From: Limnohabitans sp. Rim8
Lineage (GTDB): Bacteria > Pseudomonadota > Gammaproteobacteria > Burkholderiales > Burkholderiaceae_C
NCBI GenBank assembly: GCA_945901045.1
Contig: CAMDKK010000008.1
Span: forward strand, 30,735 to 94,734
Length of the DNA: 64,000 bases
Reading direction: 5' to 3'
Positions 22,631 to 32,353 of this stretch are shown here, in pieces (within the stretch, counting starts at the first letter, position 1; each line of letters begins with the position of its first letter). A program made the translations under genes and the position numbers. The notes beneath the pieces are model-generated. The model was not told where the DNA came from and ran no database searches. It was given only the letters and a program-made list of their open reading frames with translations.

Positions 22631-22867
22631 ATGAATAAAACCCTCATTTTGGCCGCCGTGATCGCTGCAGCTGCTTTGGCCGCTTGTGGTAAAAAAGAAG
22701 AAGCTCCAGCACCTGCTGCTCCAGCACCTGCTGCTGCACCTGCACCTGCACCTGCTGCTGACGCTGCACCTGCTGCTCCAGCCGCTGCTGATGCCAAGCC
22801 AGCTGACGCTGCTGCGCCAGCCGCAGCCGCTCCAGCCGCTCCAGCTGCTGAACCTGCCAAGAAGTAA
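22631..22867 (+). CDS. Small alanine/proline-rich lipoprotein
   Basis: 78 residues. A lipoprotein signal with lipobox LAAC (lipidated Cys19) is followed by GKKEE and then about 50 residues consisting almost only of Ala, Pro and a few Asp/Lys/Glu, probably an extended periplasmic tether. A good ribosome site (AAGGA) lies before the ATG, and a strong terminator follows. Similar low-complexity lipoproteins are common in Burkholderiales but have no assigned role. Repetitive codons mean the length may vary between strains. Confidence 0.75.
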   Translation: MNKTLILAAVIAAAALAACGKKEEAPAPAAPAPAAAPAPAPAADAAPAAPAAADAKPADAAAPAAAAPAAPAAEPAKK

Positions 22868-22909
22868 TTCTTGACTTTGATGGTCGCCTGACTTGTTCAG
22901 GCAACCATG

Positions 22910-22947
22910 AAAAAACCCCCGCAGTTCACACTGGCGGGGGTTTTTTT
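22910..22947. terminator. Bidirectional intrinsic terminator
   Basis: A 13-base perfect stem (22910-22922 with 22934-22946) of the form A-run, CCCCCGC, 11-base loop, GCGGGGG, T-run. The A-run on one side and T-run on the other make it work on both strands, ending both the lipoprotein gene and the convergent bamC. Confidence 0.9.
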
Positions 22948-22974
22948 GGGCTGCAGTTTTCCTGCAGTCTGTTT

Positions 22975-24078
22975 TTATTTCAATTCACCCGCAATCAGCT
23001 TGAGGATTTTTTCGGGGTTGTCGCTGGTGTCGGCTACGCCTTCTGAGTTCAGAACCGAAATACTCGACAGACCCGCATTGTGGGTCAAGGTGATGCGGTA
23101 TTTGCTCAATGCGGGCGATGCGCTGTCGCTGCTGCTGAACAACTTGGCAAAGAAACCGGGTTCCTTGCCCGAGCCGCTTGCGGAAACATAGCGCACAAAA
23201 TAAACCCCCTTGCTGCGGTCTCGGTCTTCCACAGTGAAACTGGTACGGTCCAAAGCCACACCCAAACGACGCCAAGTGCGATCAAAATCGTCTTTGACCT
23301 CGATCACCGGCAGGTTATTGACTTTGGTCACTTGGGTGCCGATTGAAGCTGGTATCAAGGCATCTGCCGTTGCAGACGCAACGGGCGAGGCTGCACCACC
23401 GAATTTGAGCATCAAGCGTCGCATGAACTCTATTTCGAGCTCAGGATCTGCAGGGCGCACTTGCCATATGGTTTGTTCTTTGCGTGCGTCTGAGTAGTTT
23501 TCAATCATGCCGCGATGGCTGATGTAAATTTCGACGCCGCCTTGTGCGTTGCGTTCTACACGTGTGCGAAAGCGATCGCGCTCACCGGTTGAGTACAAAG
23601 CATCGAGTACACGGCCCAATGTTCTACGAATGAAATCTTGTGGCAACTTGGCGCGGTTCTCAGCCCAATCGGTCTCCATGATGCCCAGCTCGGCTTGCTC
23701 GGTGGTCAACACAAAACCATTGTCTTTCCAAAAGTCCTGCAGTACCCCCCACACCTTGTCAGCGGGACGGTTCACCACCAACCATCGTTGAGTGCCTGAC
23801 CGCTCCATGCGTGCATCACCTGCGCTGTTGCTGGCCGTTACGCTGTCTGTTGCTTTGACGGGGGTGCCTTGAAAGCCCGAAGCAGCGGCCGAGTTGCTGT
23901 CCAAAATGTAGCGAGAATCTTTGCGCAGTTGGGTCAAGTCAGGGGGGACTTCGAGCGTCGAAGCTTTGCTGGCGCTTTTGTAATTGATCTTGTCTTCGTC
24001 CAAAAAAGAACAAGCGGTCAAAGCCATGGCCATGGCCAAAACGGACAATGAGCGACCAGAATATGCAAAACGATTCAC
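22975..24078 (-). CDS. bamC: Outer membrane protein assembly factor BamC
   Basis: 367-residue lipoprotein: signal peptide with lipobox LTAC (Cys23), then the BamC-typical unstructured start (INYKSASKASTLEVPPDLT) that contacts BamD, and two helix-grip domains (for example RWLVVNRPADKVWGVLQDFW and a C-terminal LNSEGVADTS region). The gene lies just downstream of dapA, the same pairing as dapA-bamC in E. coli. Confidence 0.9.
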   Translation of the reverse strand: MNRFAYSGRSLSVLAMAMALTACSFLDEDKINYKSASKASTLEVPPDLTQLRKDSRYILDSNSAAASGFQGTPVKATDSVTASNSAGDARMERSGTQRWLVVNRPADKVWGVLQDFWKDNGFVLTTEQAELGIMETDWAENRAKLPQDFIRRTLGRVLDALYSTGERDRFRTRVERNAQGGVEIYISHRGMIENYSDARKEQTIWQVRPADPELEIEFMRRLMLKFGGAASPVASATADALIPASIGTQVTKVNNLPVIEVKDDFDRTWRRLGVALDRTSFTVEDRDRSKGVYFVRYVSASGSGKEPGFFAKLFSSSDSASPALSKYRITLTHNAGLSSISVLNSEGVADTSDNPEKILKLIAGELK

Positions 24079-24116
24079 GGGGTATTTCCTGAAAAAATTA
24101 TTGGGTAGTAGTCAAA

Positions 24117-25013
24117 TTAAATCAAGCCGCTGTCGCGCAAAGCGGCCTCGACCACAGACTCATAAACTGCGGACAAAGGGGTCAAAGGCAGGCGCATCGT
24201 GCCATGGCATAAGCCCATGCGTTGCATGGCCCATTTGACGGGAATGGGGTTGGCTTCAATAAACAAATTTTTATGGACGGGCATCAGTTTGAACTGAATG
24301 GCCATGGCCTTCTTCACATCACCTGTCAAAGCAGCCATGCACAGTTCATGCATCAGGCGTGGGGCAATATTGGCTGTCACGCTGATGTTGCCAGCGCCGC
24401 CGCAGAGCATGGTCGCCACAGCAGTGGGATCGTCACCCGAGTAAACAGCAAAGCCCTGGGGCACATCGCGAATCAGCCACTGCGCACGTTCCAGGTTGCC
24501 AGTGGCTTCTTTGATGCCCACAATGCCGGGCACTTGGGCCAGGCGAATCACGGTGTCATGCTGCATGTCGGCCACGGTCCGGCCGGGCACGTTGTACATG
24601 ACGATCGGCAAACCCGGTACCGCATCGGCAATCGCCTTGAAGTGCTGATACAGCCCTTCTTGGGTGGGGCGGTTGTAGTAGGGCACGACCTGCAATTGGC
24701 AATCTGCCCCGACGCTTTGGGCAAAATGAGCCAGCTCAATGGCTTCTGCGGTGGCGTTGGCGCCGCAACCGGCCATGATGGGGATGCGTTTATTGGACTG
24801 CTCGACCGCAACACGAATGATCTCGCGGTGCTCTTGCACGCTGACGGTAGGTGACTCACCCGTGGTGCCGACCACGCAAACGCAGTCGGTGCCCTGGGCA
24901 ATATGCCAATCAATCAGTTTGCGCAAAGTAGGGTAATCCACGCTGCCATCTTGGAGCATGGGGGTTGCCAAAGCGGGAATGCTGCCTTTGATGGGCGTAA
25001 ATGAGGTCGTCAT
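24117..25013 (-). CDS. dapA: 4-hydroxy-tetrahydrodipicolinate synthase
   Basis: 298-residue TIM-barrel enzyme of lysine/diaminopimelate synthesis, joining pyruvate and aspartate semialdehyde. Visible: [25 protein letters not shown], the YNVPGRT tyrosine, and the Schiff-base lysine in GIKEATGN. The ATG at 25013 is preferred to a TTG at 25019. bamC follows 38 bases downstream. Confidence 0.97.
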   Translation of the reverse strand: MTTSFTPIKGSIPALATPMLQDGSVDYPTLRKLIDWHIAQGTDCVCVVGTTGESPTVSVQEHREIIRVAVEQSNKRIPIMAGCGANATAEAIELAHFAQSVGADCQLQVVPYYNRPTQEGLYQHFKAIADAVPGLPIVMYNVPGRTVADMQHDTVIRLAQVPGIVGIKEATGNLERAQWLIRDVPQGFAVYSGDDPTAVATMLCGGAGNISVTANIAPRLMHELCMAALTGDVKKAMAIQFKLMPVHKNLFIEANPIPVKWAMQRMGLCHGTMRLPLTPLSAVYESVVEAALRDSGLI

Positions 25014-25089
25014 GGCCAAGCTTTTTTACAGGTAAAAGCGCATTCTAACGACTGACGGACTGACCATGTGAACGGCAGACCCACAGGCG

Positions 25090-25638
25090 TCACAAGGGGT
25101 ATCTTTTTACTTGGAGATCGGTTGATTCTCTGACCGCCACAATCCGCTGCACAAACCGCTCGGGTGCTTCCAGAAAGCCGTCTTCGAAAGCCACTACCCG
25201 CAGGCCAGCGCACACTTGGAGCAGCTCGCCTGCTTTCAGCAAAAAGTCGGGCCTTGACGGTTTGCCCACCGTCTCGTTGCCTGCGGCAAAGGTTTCCCAG
25301 ACCAACACGCCACCGGGCGCCAAACTGGCCACCAGAGTGGGCATCAGGGCACGCCACAAATAGTGGGTCACTATGACCGCGTCAAAACTCAGGTCTTCAA
25401 AGGGCCAGGGACCGTTTTCAATGTCTGCCAACACCGCGTGGCCCCAAGGCTTGGCCGCTTCAATGGCCTCAGGGGAGCGGTCCACGCCGGTCACGCCATG
25501 GCCGCGCTCGGCTAAAAACTGCATATGCCGCCCCGCCCCGCAGGCCACATCCAGAACGCTGCCCTGCGGGGTGATCAGGTGTGCCCATTTTTGCAGCCAG
25601 GCCGAAGGGGCTTGTGTGCCGTGCAGTGTTTTGGTCAT
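25090..25638 (-). CDS. Class I SAM-dependent methyltransferase
   Basis: About 182 residues with SAM-binding motif I VLDVACGAGRHMQFLAERG, an acidic residue ending motif II (VTGVDRSPEA), and motif IV DAVIVTHYLW. It resembles TehB/UbiE-like small methyltransferases; the substrate is not evident. Start ATG at 25638; a TTG at 25671 overlapping the SDR stop would add 11 residues. It probably shares a transcript with the SDR gene upstream. Confidence 0.8.
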   Translation of the reverse strand: MTKTLHGTQAPSAWLQKWAHLITPQGSVLDVACGAGRHMQFLAERGHGVTGVDRSPEAIEAAKPWGHAVLADIENGPWPFEDLSFDAVIVTHYLWRALMPTLVASLAPGGVLVWETFAAGNETVGKPSRPDFLLKAGELLQVCAGLRVVAFEDGFLEAPERFVQRIVAVRESTDLQVKRYPL

Positions 25639-25667
25639 ATCGTTTAAGCGTCCATGTGAAAGGGTGA

Positions 25668-26480
25668 TCAACGCGGTTTTACGTCGTCTTTGAGTGCCGC
25701 CAAGGCCATTTTTTCAACCAAACCAGGCGCCAGCAGTTTTAAAAAACGCCCGATTTTGCCTTTGCTGGACATCACTACTTCACGTTCGCGGGCCTGCATG
25801 CCCCGCAAAATCAGACGGGCGCATTCTTCCACGCTCATGGCGTCGTCCTCTTTCAGCCCGCTTGAACCGGCCGGCAAGCCTTGGGCGTTGAGGCCACGGT
25901 AGCGTATTTGGGTGGCCACCACGCCAGGATAAGCAGTTGTCACGCTCACCCCGTTGCCACGGAGTTCAGCCCGCAGTGCTTCAAAAAATCCAGTCATGGC
26001 GAATTTGGTGGCACTGTAGGCGGTTCGGCCCGGCACGCCCACCAGTCCTGCCAAGGAAGACACCGCCACCAAATGCCCACGAGATTTCTTGAGGTGCGGA
26101 AGTGCGGCATGCGTGCACCACATGCTGCCCCACAGGTTGATGCGCATCAGGTCCTCGTACCAACCCAGGTCTTCTGCTTTGACGTCGGCAAACAAGGCTT
26201 GTGCCGAGACACCCGCGTTGTTGATCAAAGCATCGAGTCGACCAAAGTGAGACACGGTCGCTGCCACCAAGTTCTGGCACTGCGCCTGCACCGTCACATC
26301 AGTGGGCATGACCAAAGTGGGACTGCCCCATGTGCTGCATTGGCTTGCAATGGCCTGCAAGTTGGAAACCTTGCGTGCTGCCAGCACCAAACTGACCTGT
26401 GGGCCACGTTGTGCGGCCAGTTGCCGCGCCATTTCGGCGCCAATACCGTCAGAAGCGCCGGTGATGATGATGACTTGCAT
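25668..26480 (-). CDS. SDR family oxidoreductase
   Basis: 270-residue short-chain dehydrogenase: cofactor motif TGASDGIGAEMARQLA, INNAGV, catalytic serine in AVSSLAG and the YSATK (YxxxK) active site. The C-terminal part (SSKGKIGRFLKLLAPGLVEKMA) is typical of membrane-associated SDR members. Substrate unknown. Divergent from parE; the 139 bases between them carry both promoters. Confidence 0.88.
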   Translation of the reverse strand: MQVIIITGASDGIGAEMARQLAAQRGPQVSLVLAARKVSNLQAIASQCSTWGSPTLVMPTDVTVQAQCQNLVAATVSHFGRLDALINNAGVSAQALFADVKAEDLGWYEDLMRINLWGSMWCTHAALPHLKKSRGHLVAVSSLAGLVGVPGRTAYSATKFAMTGFFEALRAELRGNGVSVTTAYPGVVATQIRYRGLNAQGLPAGSSGLKEDDAMSVEECARLILRGMQAREREVVMSSKGKIGRFLKLLAPGLVEKMALAALKDDVKPR

Positions 26481-26619
26481 GAAAAACTCCGAATACCGTC
26501 AACACGACTTAAAAAGTCGCAAGCAAAAGCGCAGTTTAAGCTTGAACACACCCTCAAAAGATGCCTTAACTGTAATTGCATCCAGTACTTGACGTCGGTT
26601 CCCACTACAATCTGCGTCC

Positions 26620-28602
26620 ATGGCCACCCAAACAACTGTCAAAACCTCAAACGAGTACTCTGAAGGCTCGATCCGCGTCTTGAAGGGCTTAGAGCCCGTC
26701 AAGCAGCGCCCGGGCATGTACACCCGCACCGACAACCCACTGCACATCATCCAAGAAGTGCTGGACAACGCCGCTGACGAAGCCCTCGCCGGTCACGGCA
26801 AAAAGATCAAAGTCGTGTTGTATGCCGATGGCTCGGTCAGCATCGAAGACGATGGACGGGGTATTCCGTTTGGCTTGCATCCCGAAGAAAATGCCCCCGT
26901 GATTGAGCTGGTCTTCACTCGTCTGCATGCAGGCGGCAAGTTCGACAAGGGCAAGGGCGGGGCCTACAGCTTTTCCGGTGGCTTGCATGGCGTGGGCGTG
27001 AGTGTGACCAACGCGCTGTCCAAACGACTGGAAGCCACCAGCTACCGTGATGGGCAAGTGGCCCGCTTGGTGTTTTCGGGCGGTGATGTGACCGAGCAGC
27101 TCGTGACCCGCAAGGCGGCAGAAGGCGACCGCAAGCAGGGCACCACCGTGCGGGCCTGGCCGGATGCCAAATACTTTGAATCCAGTGCCCTGCCCATGAA
27201 CGACCTGACTCATTTGCTGCGCAGCAAAGCGGTCTTGATGCCTGGCGTGACGGTGACCCTGGTCAACGAAAAAACCAAAGAAACCCAGCAGTGGCAATAC
27301 AAAGCCGGTTTGCGCGACTATTTGATGCAAACCCTCAACGGCGAACCTGTCATTCCCTTGTTTGAAGGCGAAGGCTTTGCCGACGCCAACCACGACAGTT
27401 TTGCAGAAGGCGAGGGCGCGTCTTGGGCTGTGGCCTTTACCGAAGACGGCGCCCCGGTGCGTGAGAGCTATGTCAATTTGATTCCCACCAGCGCGGGCGG
27501 CACGCACGACAGCGGCTTGCGCGATGGCTTGTTCACCGCTGTCAAGAGCTTCATTGAGCTGCACGGCTTGCTGCCCAAGGGCGTCAAGCTTATGCCTGAA
27601 GACGTATTTGCCCGCGCCAACTTTGTACTGAGTGCCAAAGTACTGGACCCGCAGTTTCAAGGCCAGATCAAAGAGCGTCTCAATTCTCGCGATGCAGTGC
27701 GTTTGGTGTCCAGTTTTGTTCGCCCGGCCTTGGAGTTGTGGCTCAACGAGCATGTGGACTACGGCAAAAAACTGGCCGATCTGGCCATCAAAGCTGCGCA
27801 AACTCGCCAAAAAGCAGGCCAAAAAGTCGAAAAGCGCAAGAGCTCCGGCGTGGCCGTGTTGCCCGGCAAGTTGACCGATTGCGAAAGCAAAGACATTGCC
27901 GACAATGAAGTGTTTCTGGTCGAGGGCGACTCGGCTGGCGGCAGCGCCAAAATGGGTCGCAACAAACAATGCCAAGCCATCTTGCCCCTGCGCGGCAAGG
28001 TGCTCAACACCTGGGAAGTAGATCGCGATCGTTTGTTTGCCAACAACGAAATTCACGACATCTCGGTGGCCATTGGTGTCGACCCGCACGGCCCGAATGA
28101 CAACCCCGACATGAGCAATCTGCGCTACGGCAAGGTCTGCATTTTGAGTGACGCGGACGTGGACGGCTCGCACATTCAGGTGTTGTTGCTGACCTTGTTC
28201 TTCCGTCACTTTCCCAAGCTGATTGAAACGGGGCATTTGTTTGTGGCGCGCCCTCCGCTGTACCGCGTAGACGCACCCGCACGCGGCAAAAAGCCCGCAT
28301 CCAAAGCCTATGCCTTGGACGAAGGCGAGCTGACGGCCATCCTCGACAAATTGCGCAAAGACGGCGTCAAAGAAAACGGCTGGAGCATCAGCCGCTTCAA
28401 GGGCCTGGGCGAGATGAGTGCCGAACAACTGTGGGACACCACGCTAAACCCTGACACCCGCCGCCTGTTGCCCATTGAGTTGGGCCCGTTGGACAACGCC
28501 GCCACAGAGAGTCTGATGATGCAACTGATGGGCAAAGGCGAAGCCGCTGCCCGCCGCGAGCTGATGGAATTGCACGGCGACAGCATTGAAATCGACGTGT
28601 GA
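26620..28602 (+). CDS. parE: DNA topoisomerase IV subunit B
   Basis: 660 residues. GHKL ATPase domain (EVLDNAADEALAG, DDGRGIPFG, GGLHGVGVSVTNALS), transducer domain, and TOPRIM domain with EGDSAGGSAKMGR and DADVDGSHI supplying the metal ligands. Called ParE rather than GyrB because it is followed by a ParC-type subunit and has the shorter ParE length. Decatenates chromosomes with ParC. Confidence 0.95.
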   Translation: MATQTTVKTSNEYSEGSIRVLKGLEPVKQRPGMYTRTDNPLHIIQEVLDNAADEALAGHGKKIKVVLYADGSVSIEDDGRGIPFGLHPEENAPVIELVFTRLHAGGKFDKGKGGAYSFSGGLHGVGVSVTNALSKRLEATSYRDGQVARLVFSGGDVTEQLVTRKAAEGDRKQGTTVRAWPDAKYFESSALPMNDLTHLLRSKAVLMPGVTVTLVNEKTKETQQWQYKAGLRDYLMQTLNGEPVIPLFEGEGFADANHDSFAEGEGASWAVAFTEDGAPVRESYVNLIPTSAGGTHDSGLRDGLFTAVKSFIELHGLLPKGVKLMPEDVFARANFVLSAKVLDPQFQGQIKERLNSRDAVRLVSSFVRPALELWLNEHVDYGKKLADLAIKAAQTRQKAGQKVEKRKSSGVAVLPGKLTDCESKDIADNEVFLVEGDSAGGSAKMGRNKQCQAILPLRGKVLNTWEVDRDRLFANNEIHDISVAIGVDPHGPNDNPDMSNLRYGKVCILSDADVDGSHIQVLLLTLFFRHFPKLIETGHLFVARPPLYRVDAPARGKKPASKAYALDEGELTAILDKLRKDGVKENGWSISRFKGLGEMSAEQLWDTTLNPDTRRLLPIELGPLDNAATESLMMQLMGKGEAAARRELMELHGDSIEIDV

Positions 28603-28612
28603 TGAACACCCT

Positions 28613-28671
28613 GTAGGAGCCCGCCTGCGGGCGATGGGCCCGACACCCATCGCCCGCAGGCAGGCGCCTGC
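28613..28671. repeat. REP-like inverted pair between parE and parC
   Basis: Two 25-base REP-like cores face each other: 28613-28637 forward and 28647-28671 inverted. Together they form a perfect 16-base stem (28623-28638 with 28646-28661) around a 7-base loop. The core matches that at 10925-11047 with paired changes. It could act as an attenuator or transcript-stability element between the two subunit genes. Confidence 0.78.
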
Positions 28672-28685
28672 ATAGAAAGCCATTG

Positions 28686-31049
28686 ATGACCATTGATCTT
28701 TTAACACCCGTCACCGAAGCCGCCCCCGAAGGCGACCACTTGGCCGCTTACGCCCAGCGTGCTTACCTTGAATACGCGCTGTCCGTGGTCAAAGGCCGCG
28801 CTTTGCCCGATGTGTGCGACGGGCAAAAGCCGGTGCAGCGCCGCATTTTGTATTCGATGGACCGCATGGGCTTGTCCTACAGCGGTCCCAACAACAACAC
28901 TGCCGCCAAGCCCGTCAAGAGCGCCCGCGTGGTCGGCGATGTACTAGGTCGTTACCACCCGCATGGCGACACTGCCGCTTACGACGCCCTGGTGCGCATG
29001 GCGCAAGACTTCTCGCAGCGCTACCCGTTGATCGACGGGCAGGGCAACTTTGGCTCACGCGACGGCGACGGCGCCGCCGCCATGCGCTACACCGAAGCCC
29101 GCTTGTCCCGCATCACCAGCTTGCTGCTCGACGAGATCGACATGGGCACGGTGGACTTCATACCCAACTACGACGGCTCAACAGAAGAGCCGCGCCAGTT
29201 GCCCGCGCGCTTGCCGTTCAGCTTGCTCAACGGTGCCAGCGGCATTGCCGTCGGCCTGGCCACCGAGATCCCCAGCCACAACCTGCGTGAAGTGGCCGAC
29301 GCCTGCGTGGCGCTGATTAAAAACGACAAGCTGACCGACAGTGATCTGTTGGCCATCATCCCCGGCCCCGACTACCCCGGTGGGGGCCAAATCATAAGTC
29401 CGGCTTCTGACATTGCCGACGCTTACCGCACCGGTCGTGGCTCACTCAAAGTGCGTGCCCGCTGGAAGATCGAAGACCTGGCGCGTGGCCAATGGCAACT
29501 TGTGGTGACCGAATTGCCGCAAGGCGTCAGCTCGCAGCGCGTCCTCGAAGAAATCGAAGAACTCACCAACCCCAAAGTCAAAGCCGGGAAAAAAGCGCTC
29601 AGCACAGATCAGGTTCAGCTCAAGGGCAGCCTCTTGAATGTGCTGGACGTGGTGCGCGACGAGTCCAGCAAAGACGCCGCTGTGCGCCTGGTGTTCGAGC
29701 CCAAGACCAGCCGCATTGAACAGCAAGAACTGATCACCGCCTTGCTGGCGCACACCAGCTTGGAGACGTCGGCGCCGATCAACATGACCTCGGTCGGCAT
29801 CGACGGCAAGCCGATTCAAAAATCGCTGCGCCAGATGCTGGTCGAGTGGATCAGTTTCCGTCAGACCACCATCTTGCGCCGCAGCCAGCACCGCTTGAAC
29901 AAAGTGCTCGACCGCATCCATATTCTGGAAGGCCGTCAGCTGGTGCTGCTGAATATTGATGAGGTGATCCGCATCATTCGCCACAGCGACGAGCCCAAGC
30001 CTGCGTTGACAGAAGCCTTCAAGCTCACCGATCGCCAGGCCGAAGATATCTTGGATATCCGACTGCGCCAACTGGCCCGCTTGGAGGCCATCAAGATCGA
30101 GCAAGAGCTGAGTGAACTGCGCGGTGAGCAGGGCAAACTCGAAGAGATTCTAGGCAACCCCGCTGCACTGCGCCGCCTGATGGTCAAAGAGATTGAGGCG
30201 GATGCCAAAACCTTTGCCGACCCTCGCCGCACGCTGATCCTGGAAGAGAAAAAAGCCGTGGCCGAAGTCAAGGTGGTGGACGAACCGGTGACGGTTGTCG
30301 TGTCAGAAAAGGGTTGGGTGCGCGCCCGCACCGGCCATGGCCACGACGCTGCCAGCTTCGCCTTCAAGGCGGGCGATGGCCTGTATGGCACCTTTGAATG
30401 CCGCACGGTGGACACCTTGCTCGCCTTTGGCAGCAATGGCCGCATTTACTCCATGCCCGTGGCGGTGCTGCCCGGCGCGCGCGGCGACGGGCAACCGGTG
30501 ACCACGTTGATAGAACTGGAATCCACCACGCAGATTGCCCATTACTTTGCCGGTCCGGTCAACGCCACGCTGCTGCTCAGCGGCTCCGGCGGCTACGGTT
30601 TCATGGCTTCGGTCGAGAACATGATCTCGCGCAACAAATCCGGCAAAGCTTTCATCAGCCTGAGCGATGGCGAAACCGTGTGCTTACCCTCGCATGTGAG
30701 CGGCACCAGTGCCACCTTGCCCGCCGACAAACCCCCTGTGCCCGCTGCCACCAGCGTCTGCTGCGCCAGCACGGGCGGCCGTGTGCTGACCTTTGAAATC
30801 AGCGAACTCAAAACCATGGAAAAAGGCGGCCGGGGCCTGATGCTCATCGACCTGGAAGCCAAAGACAGCTTGGCCGGTGCCGCAGCCTACACCCGCAGCG
30901 TGAAGATCGAAGGCATTGGCCGAGGCGGCAAGGAGCGCGAAGAAACGCTCGAGATCCGCAGCCTGAACAACGCCAAAACCGCACGCGCCAAAAAAGGCAA
31001 AATGGCCGATCTGGGCTTCAAGCCCAATCGGGTGAGGCGGGTGGAGTGA
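28686..31049 (+). CDS. parC: DNA topoisomerase IV subunit A
   Basis: About 787 residues. Winged-helix breakage-rejoining domain with [19 protein letters not shown], the quinolone-pocket helix [13 protein letters not shown], and catalytic Tyr135 in [10 protein letters not shown]. The tower and coiled-coil parts follow, and a C-terminal region with degenerate beta-pinwheel blades, which distinguishes ParC from GyrA. Start ATG at 28686; TTG at 28683 also possible. It is the last core gene before the accessory region. Confidence 0.95.
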   Translation: MTIDLLTPVTEAAPEGDHLAAYAQRAYLEYALSVVKGRALPDVCDGQKPVQRRILYSMDRMGLSYSGPNNNTAAKPVKSARVVGDVLGRYHPHGDTAAYDALVRMAQDFSQRYPLIDGQGNFGSRDGDGAAAMRYTEARLSRITSLLLDEIDMGTVDFIPNYDGSTEEPRQLPARLPFSLLNGASGIAVGLATEIPSHNLREVADACVALIKNDKLTDSDLLAIIPGPDYPGGGQIISPASDIADAYRTGRGSLKVRARWKIEDLARGQWQLVVTELPQGVSSQRVLEEIEELTNPKVKAGKKALSTDQVQLKGSLLNVLDVVRDESSKDAAVRLVFEPKTSRIEQQELITALLAHTSLETSAPINMTSVGIDGKPIQKSLRQMLVEWISFRQTTILRRSQHRLNKVLDRIHILEGRQLVLLNIDEVIRIIRHSDEPKPALTEAFKLTDRQAEDILDIRLRQLARLEAIKIEQELSELRGEQGKLEEILGNPAALRRLMVKEIEADAKTFADPRRTLILEEKKAVAEVKVVDEPVTVVVSEKGWVRARTGHGHDAASFAFKAGDGLYGTFECRTVDTLLAFGSNGRIYSMPVAVLPGARGDGQPVTTLIELESTTQIAHYFAGPVNATLLLSGSGGYGFMASVENMISRNKSGKAFISLSDGETVCLPSHVSGTSATLPADKPPVPAATSVCCASTGGRVLTFEISELKTMEKGGRGLMLIDLEAKDSLAGAAAYTRSVKIEGIGRGGKEREETLEIRSLNNAKTARAKKGKMADLGFKPNRVRRVE

Positions 31050-31353
31050 TCCAACTCAAACGTCTTCTTGGTAACAGGGCAGGGTAGATGATGAGTCGTT
31101 TAGGCCATTTTTTACGGCCACCACGACGCCACTGGCCTATGACATGAGTGATATAAAAAAATGTAAAAAATTTAAATACATCCGATACAAGCTAATATTT
31201 TCATCAACTCGGATTTGAACCGGAAATGTATTCGATAGATAATATTAAATATTTAATATTTAATAAGAATAATTAAACCAAAGTCATTAAAAATTCAAGA
31301 ATCAAAGCAGATTGAATATAATGACTGAAATTTTTCTTGAGTAAATTTCATTT
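31050..31353. other. AT-rich gene-free junction
   Basis: No gene seen. From about 31140 the base composition drops sharply to AT-rich, with a palindromic AT tract around 31240-31265. This marks the border between the core genome and the accessory region. A short stretch at 31204-31228 resembles a tRNA T-arm on the minus strand, but no full tRNA can be folded. Confidence 0.6.
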
Positions 31354-32319
31354 TTATTCTAAAGTTATCTTTCCCGCTTTAATGACTTCTGACCATCTTT
31401 TTTGTTCAGATTGGATATAGTTTTTGAAGTCTTGTGGCGATTGATAAGCGGGTTCCGTTCCCTGTGAGGACAATCTAGACTTTAATTCTGGATTGGCAAG
31501 TGCTTTTTGTATTTCTAAACTGATTCGATCAATGATGGCAGATGGGGTTCCAGTTGGCGCCAAAATACCTTGCCATCCGTAGATGACAAACTCTGGCATA
31601 CCAGATTCTTTGGATGTAACAAGATCAGGGAATGCGGGAGAACGCGATTCACCTGTTAAAACAATAGCTTTGGCACGTCCATCTTTAATAAATGGTTGAA
31701 CAACATTGCCACCATCAATCATGAGTTGAATTCGTGATGTTGCCAAGTCAGTTAAAGCGGGCGCACTCCCTTTGTAGGGAATATGTTGAATTTGTATTTG
31801 TGTTTGTAACTTTAAAAGCTCAACTGCCAAATGATTGCTGTTGCCATTTCCGCCCGAACCAAAATTGAGTGAACCCGGTTTGGATCTTGCTAGTTCCACA
31901 AATTCTTTGAGATTGTTGGCGGGGAGTGAGGTTGGCACTACGGCCACAAACGGAGTTACTACAACGCGTGCTATTGGTAAAAAATCTTTTGATGCATCAA
32001 AAGTAAGTTTGGGATAAAGATACGGATTGACACTTAACATACCCAAATTGCCCATAAGCAATGTATGTCCGTCTGGCTTGGCACGAGCAACATATTCCAT
32101 TGCTAAATTGCCAGATGCACCTGCTTTATTTTCCACAACTACCTTTTGACCAAGTCCAATAGACAACTTTTCGGCTAATTGCCGAGCAACAATATCAACA
32201 CCGCCTCCAGGTGGGAAACCAACTAACAATTGAATGGGTCGATCAAAAGTCGTTTGTGCATAAATGGTCGTTGTAAATAAAAGAGTGATTGCAAGAGAAT
32301 TGAATTTTTTGAACTTCAT
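31354..32319 (-). CDS. Bug/TctC-family periplasmic substrate-binding protein
   Basis: 321 residues: Sec signal peptide (cleavage near IYAQ), then [32 protein letters not shown] and the usual two-lobe length. Last gene of the minus-strand sulfatase run, 34 bases after the preceding sulfatase. Its DNA is clearly AT-richer than the flanking core genes, like the two sulfatases beside it. No TctA/TctB partner is encoded nearby; the ligand is unknown, perhaps a sulfate ester or its product by context. Confidence 0.9.
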   Translation of the reverse strand: MKFKKFNSLAITLLFTTTIYAQTTFDRPIQLLVGFPPGGGVDIVARQLAEKLSIGLGQKVVVENKAGASGNLAMEYVARAKPDGHTLLMGNLGMLSVNPYLYPKLTFDASKDFLPIARVVVTPFVAVVPTSLPANNLKEFVELARSKPGSLNFGSGGNGNSNHLAVELLKLQTQIQIQHIPYKGSAPALTDLATSRIQLMIDGGNVVQPFIKDGRAKAIVLTGESRSPAFPDLVTSKESGMPEFVIYGWQGILAPTGTPSAIIDRISLEIQKALANPELKSRLSSQGTEPAYQSPQDFKNYIQSEQKRWSEVIKAGKITLE

Positions 32320-32353
32320 GTGTAATCCTGATTAATTTTAGGTTGATGAAACT

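Noticed and set aside
22549-22860. Ala/Gly-rich ORF antisense to the small lipoprotein
   Set aside because: Mirror of a low-complexity GCT/CCA repeat tract; no start signal.
26689-28428. 579-codon open frame antisense to parE
   Set aside because: It mirrors the codon structure of a conserved GC-rich gene and has no domain, signal or ribosome site of its own.
31204-31228. tRNA-like T-arm on the minus strand at the island border
   Set aside because: The T-loop-like sequence is present but one stem pair fails and no acceptor, D or anticodon arm can be found; not enough to call a tRNA or attachment site.
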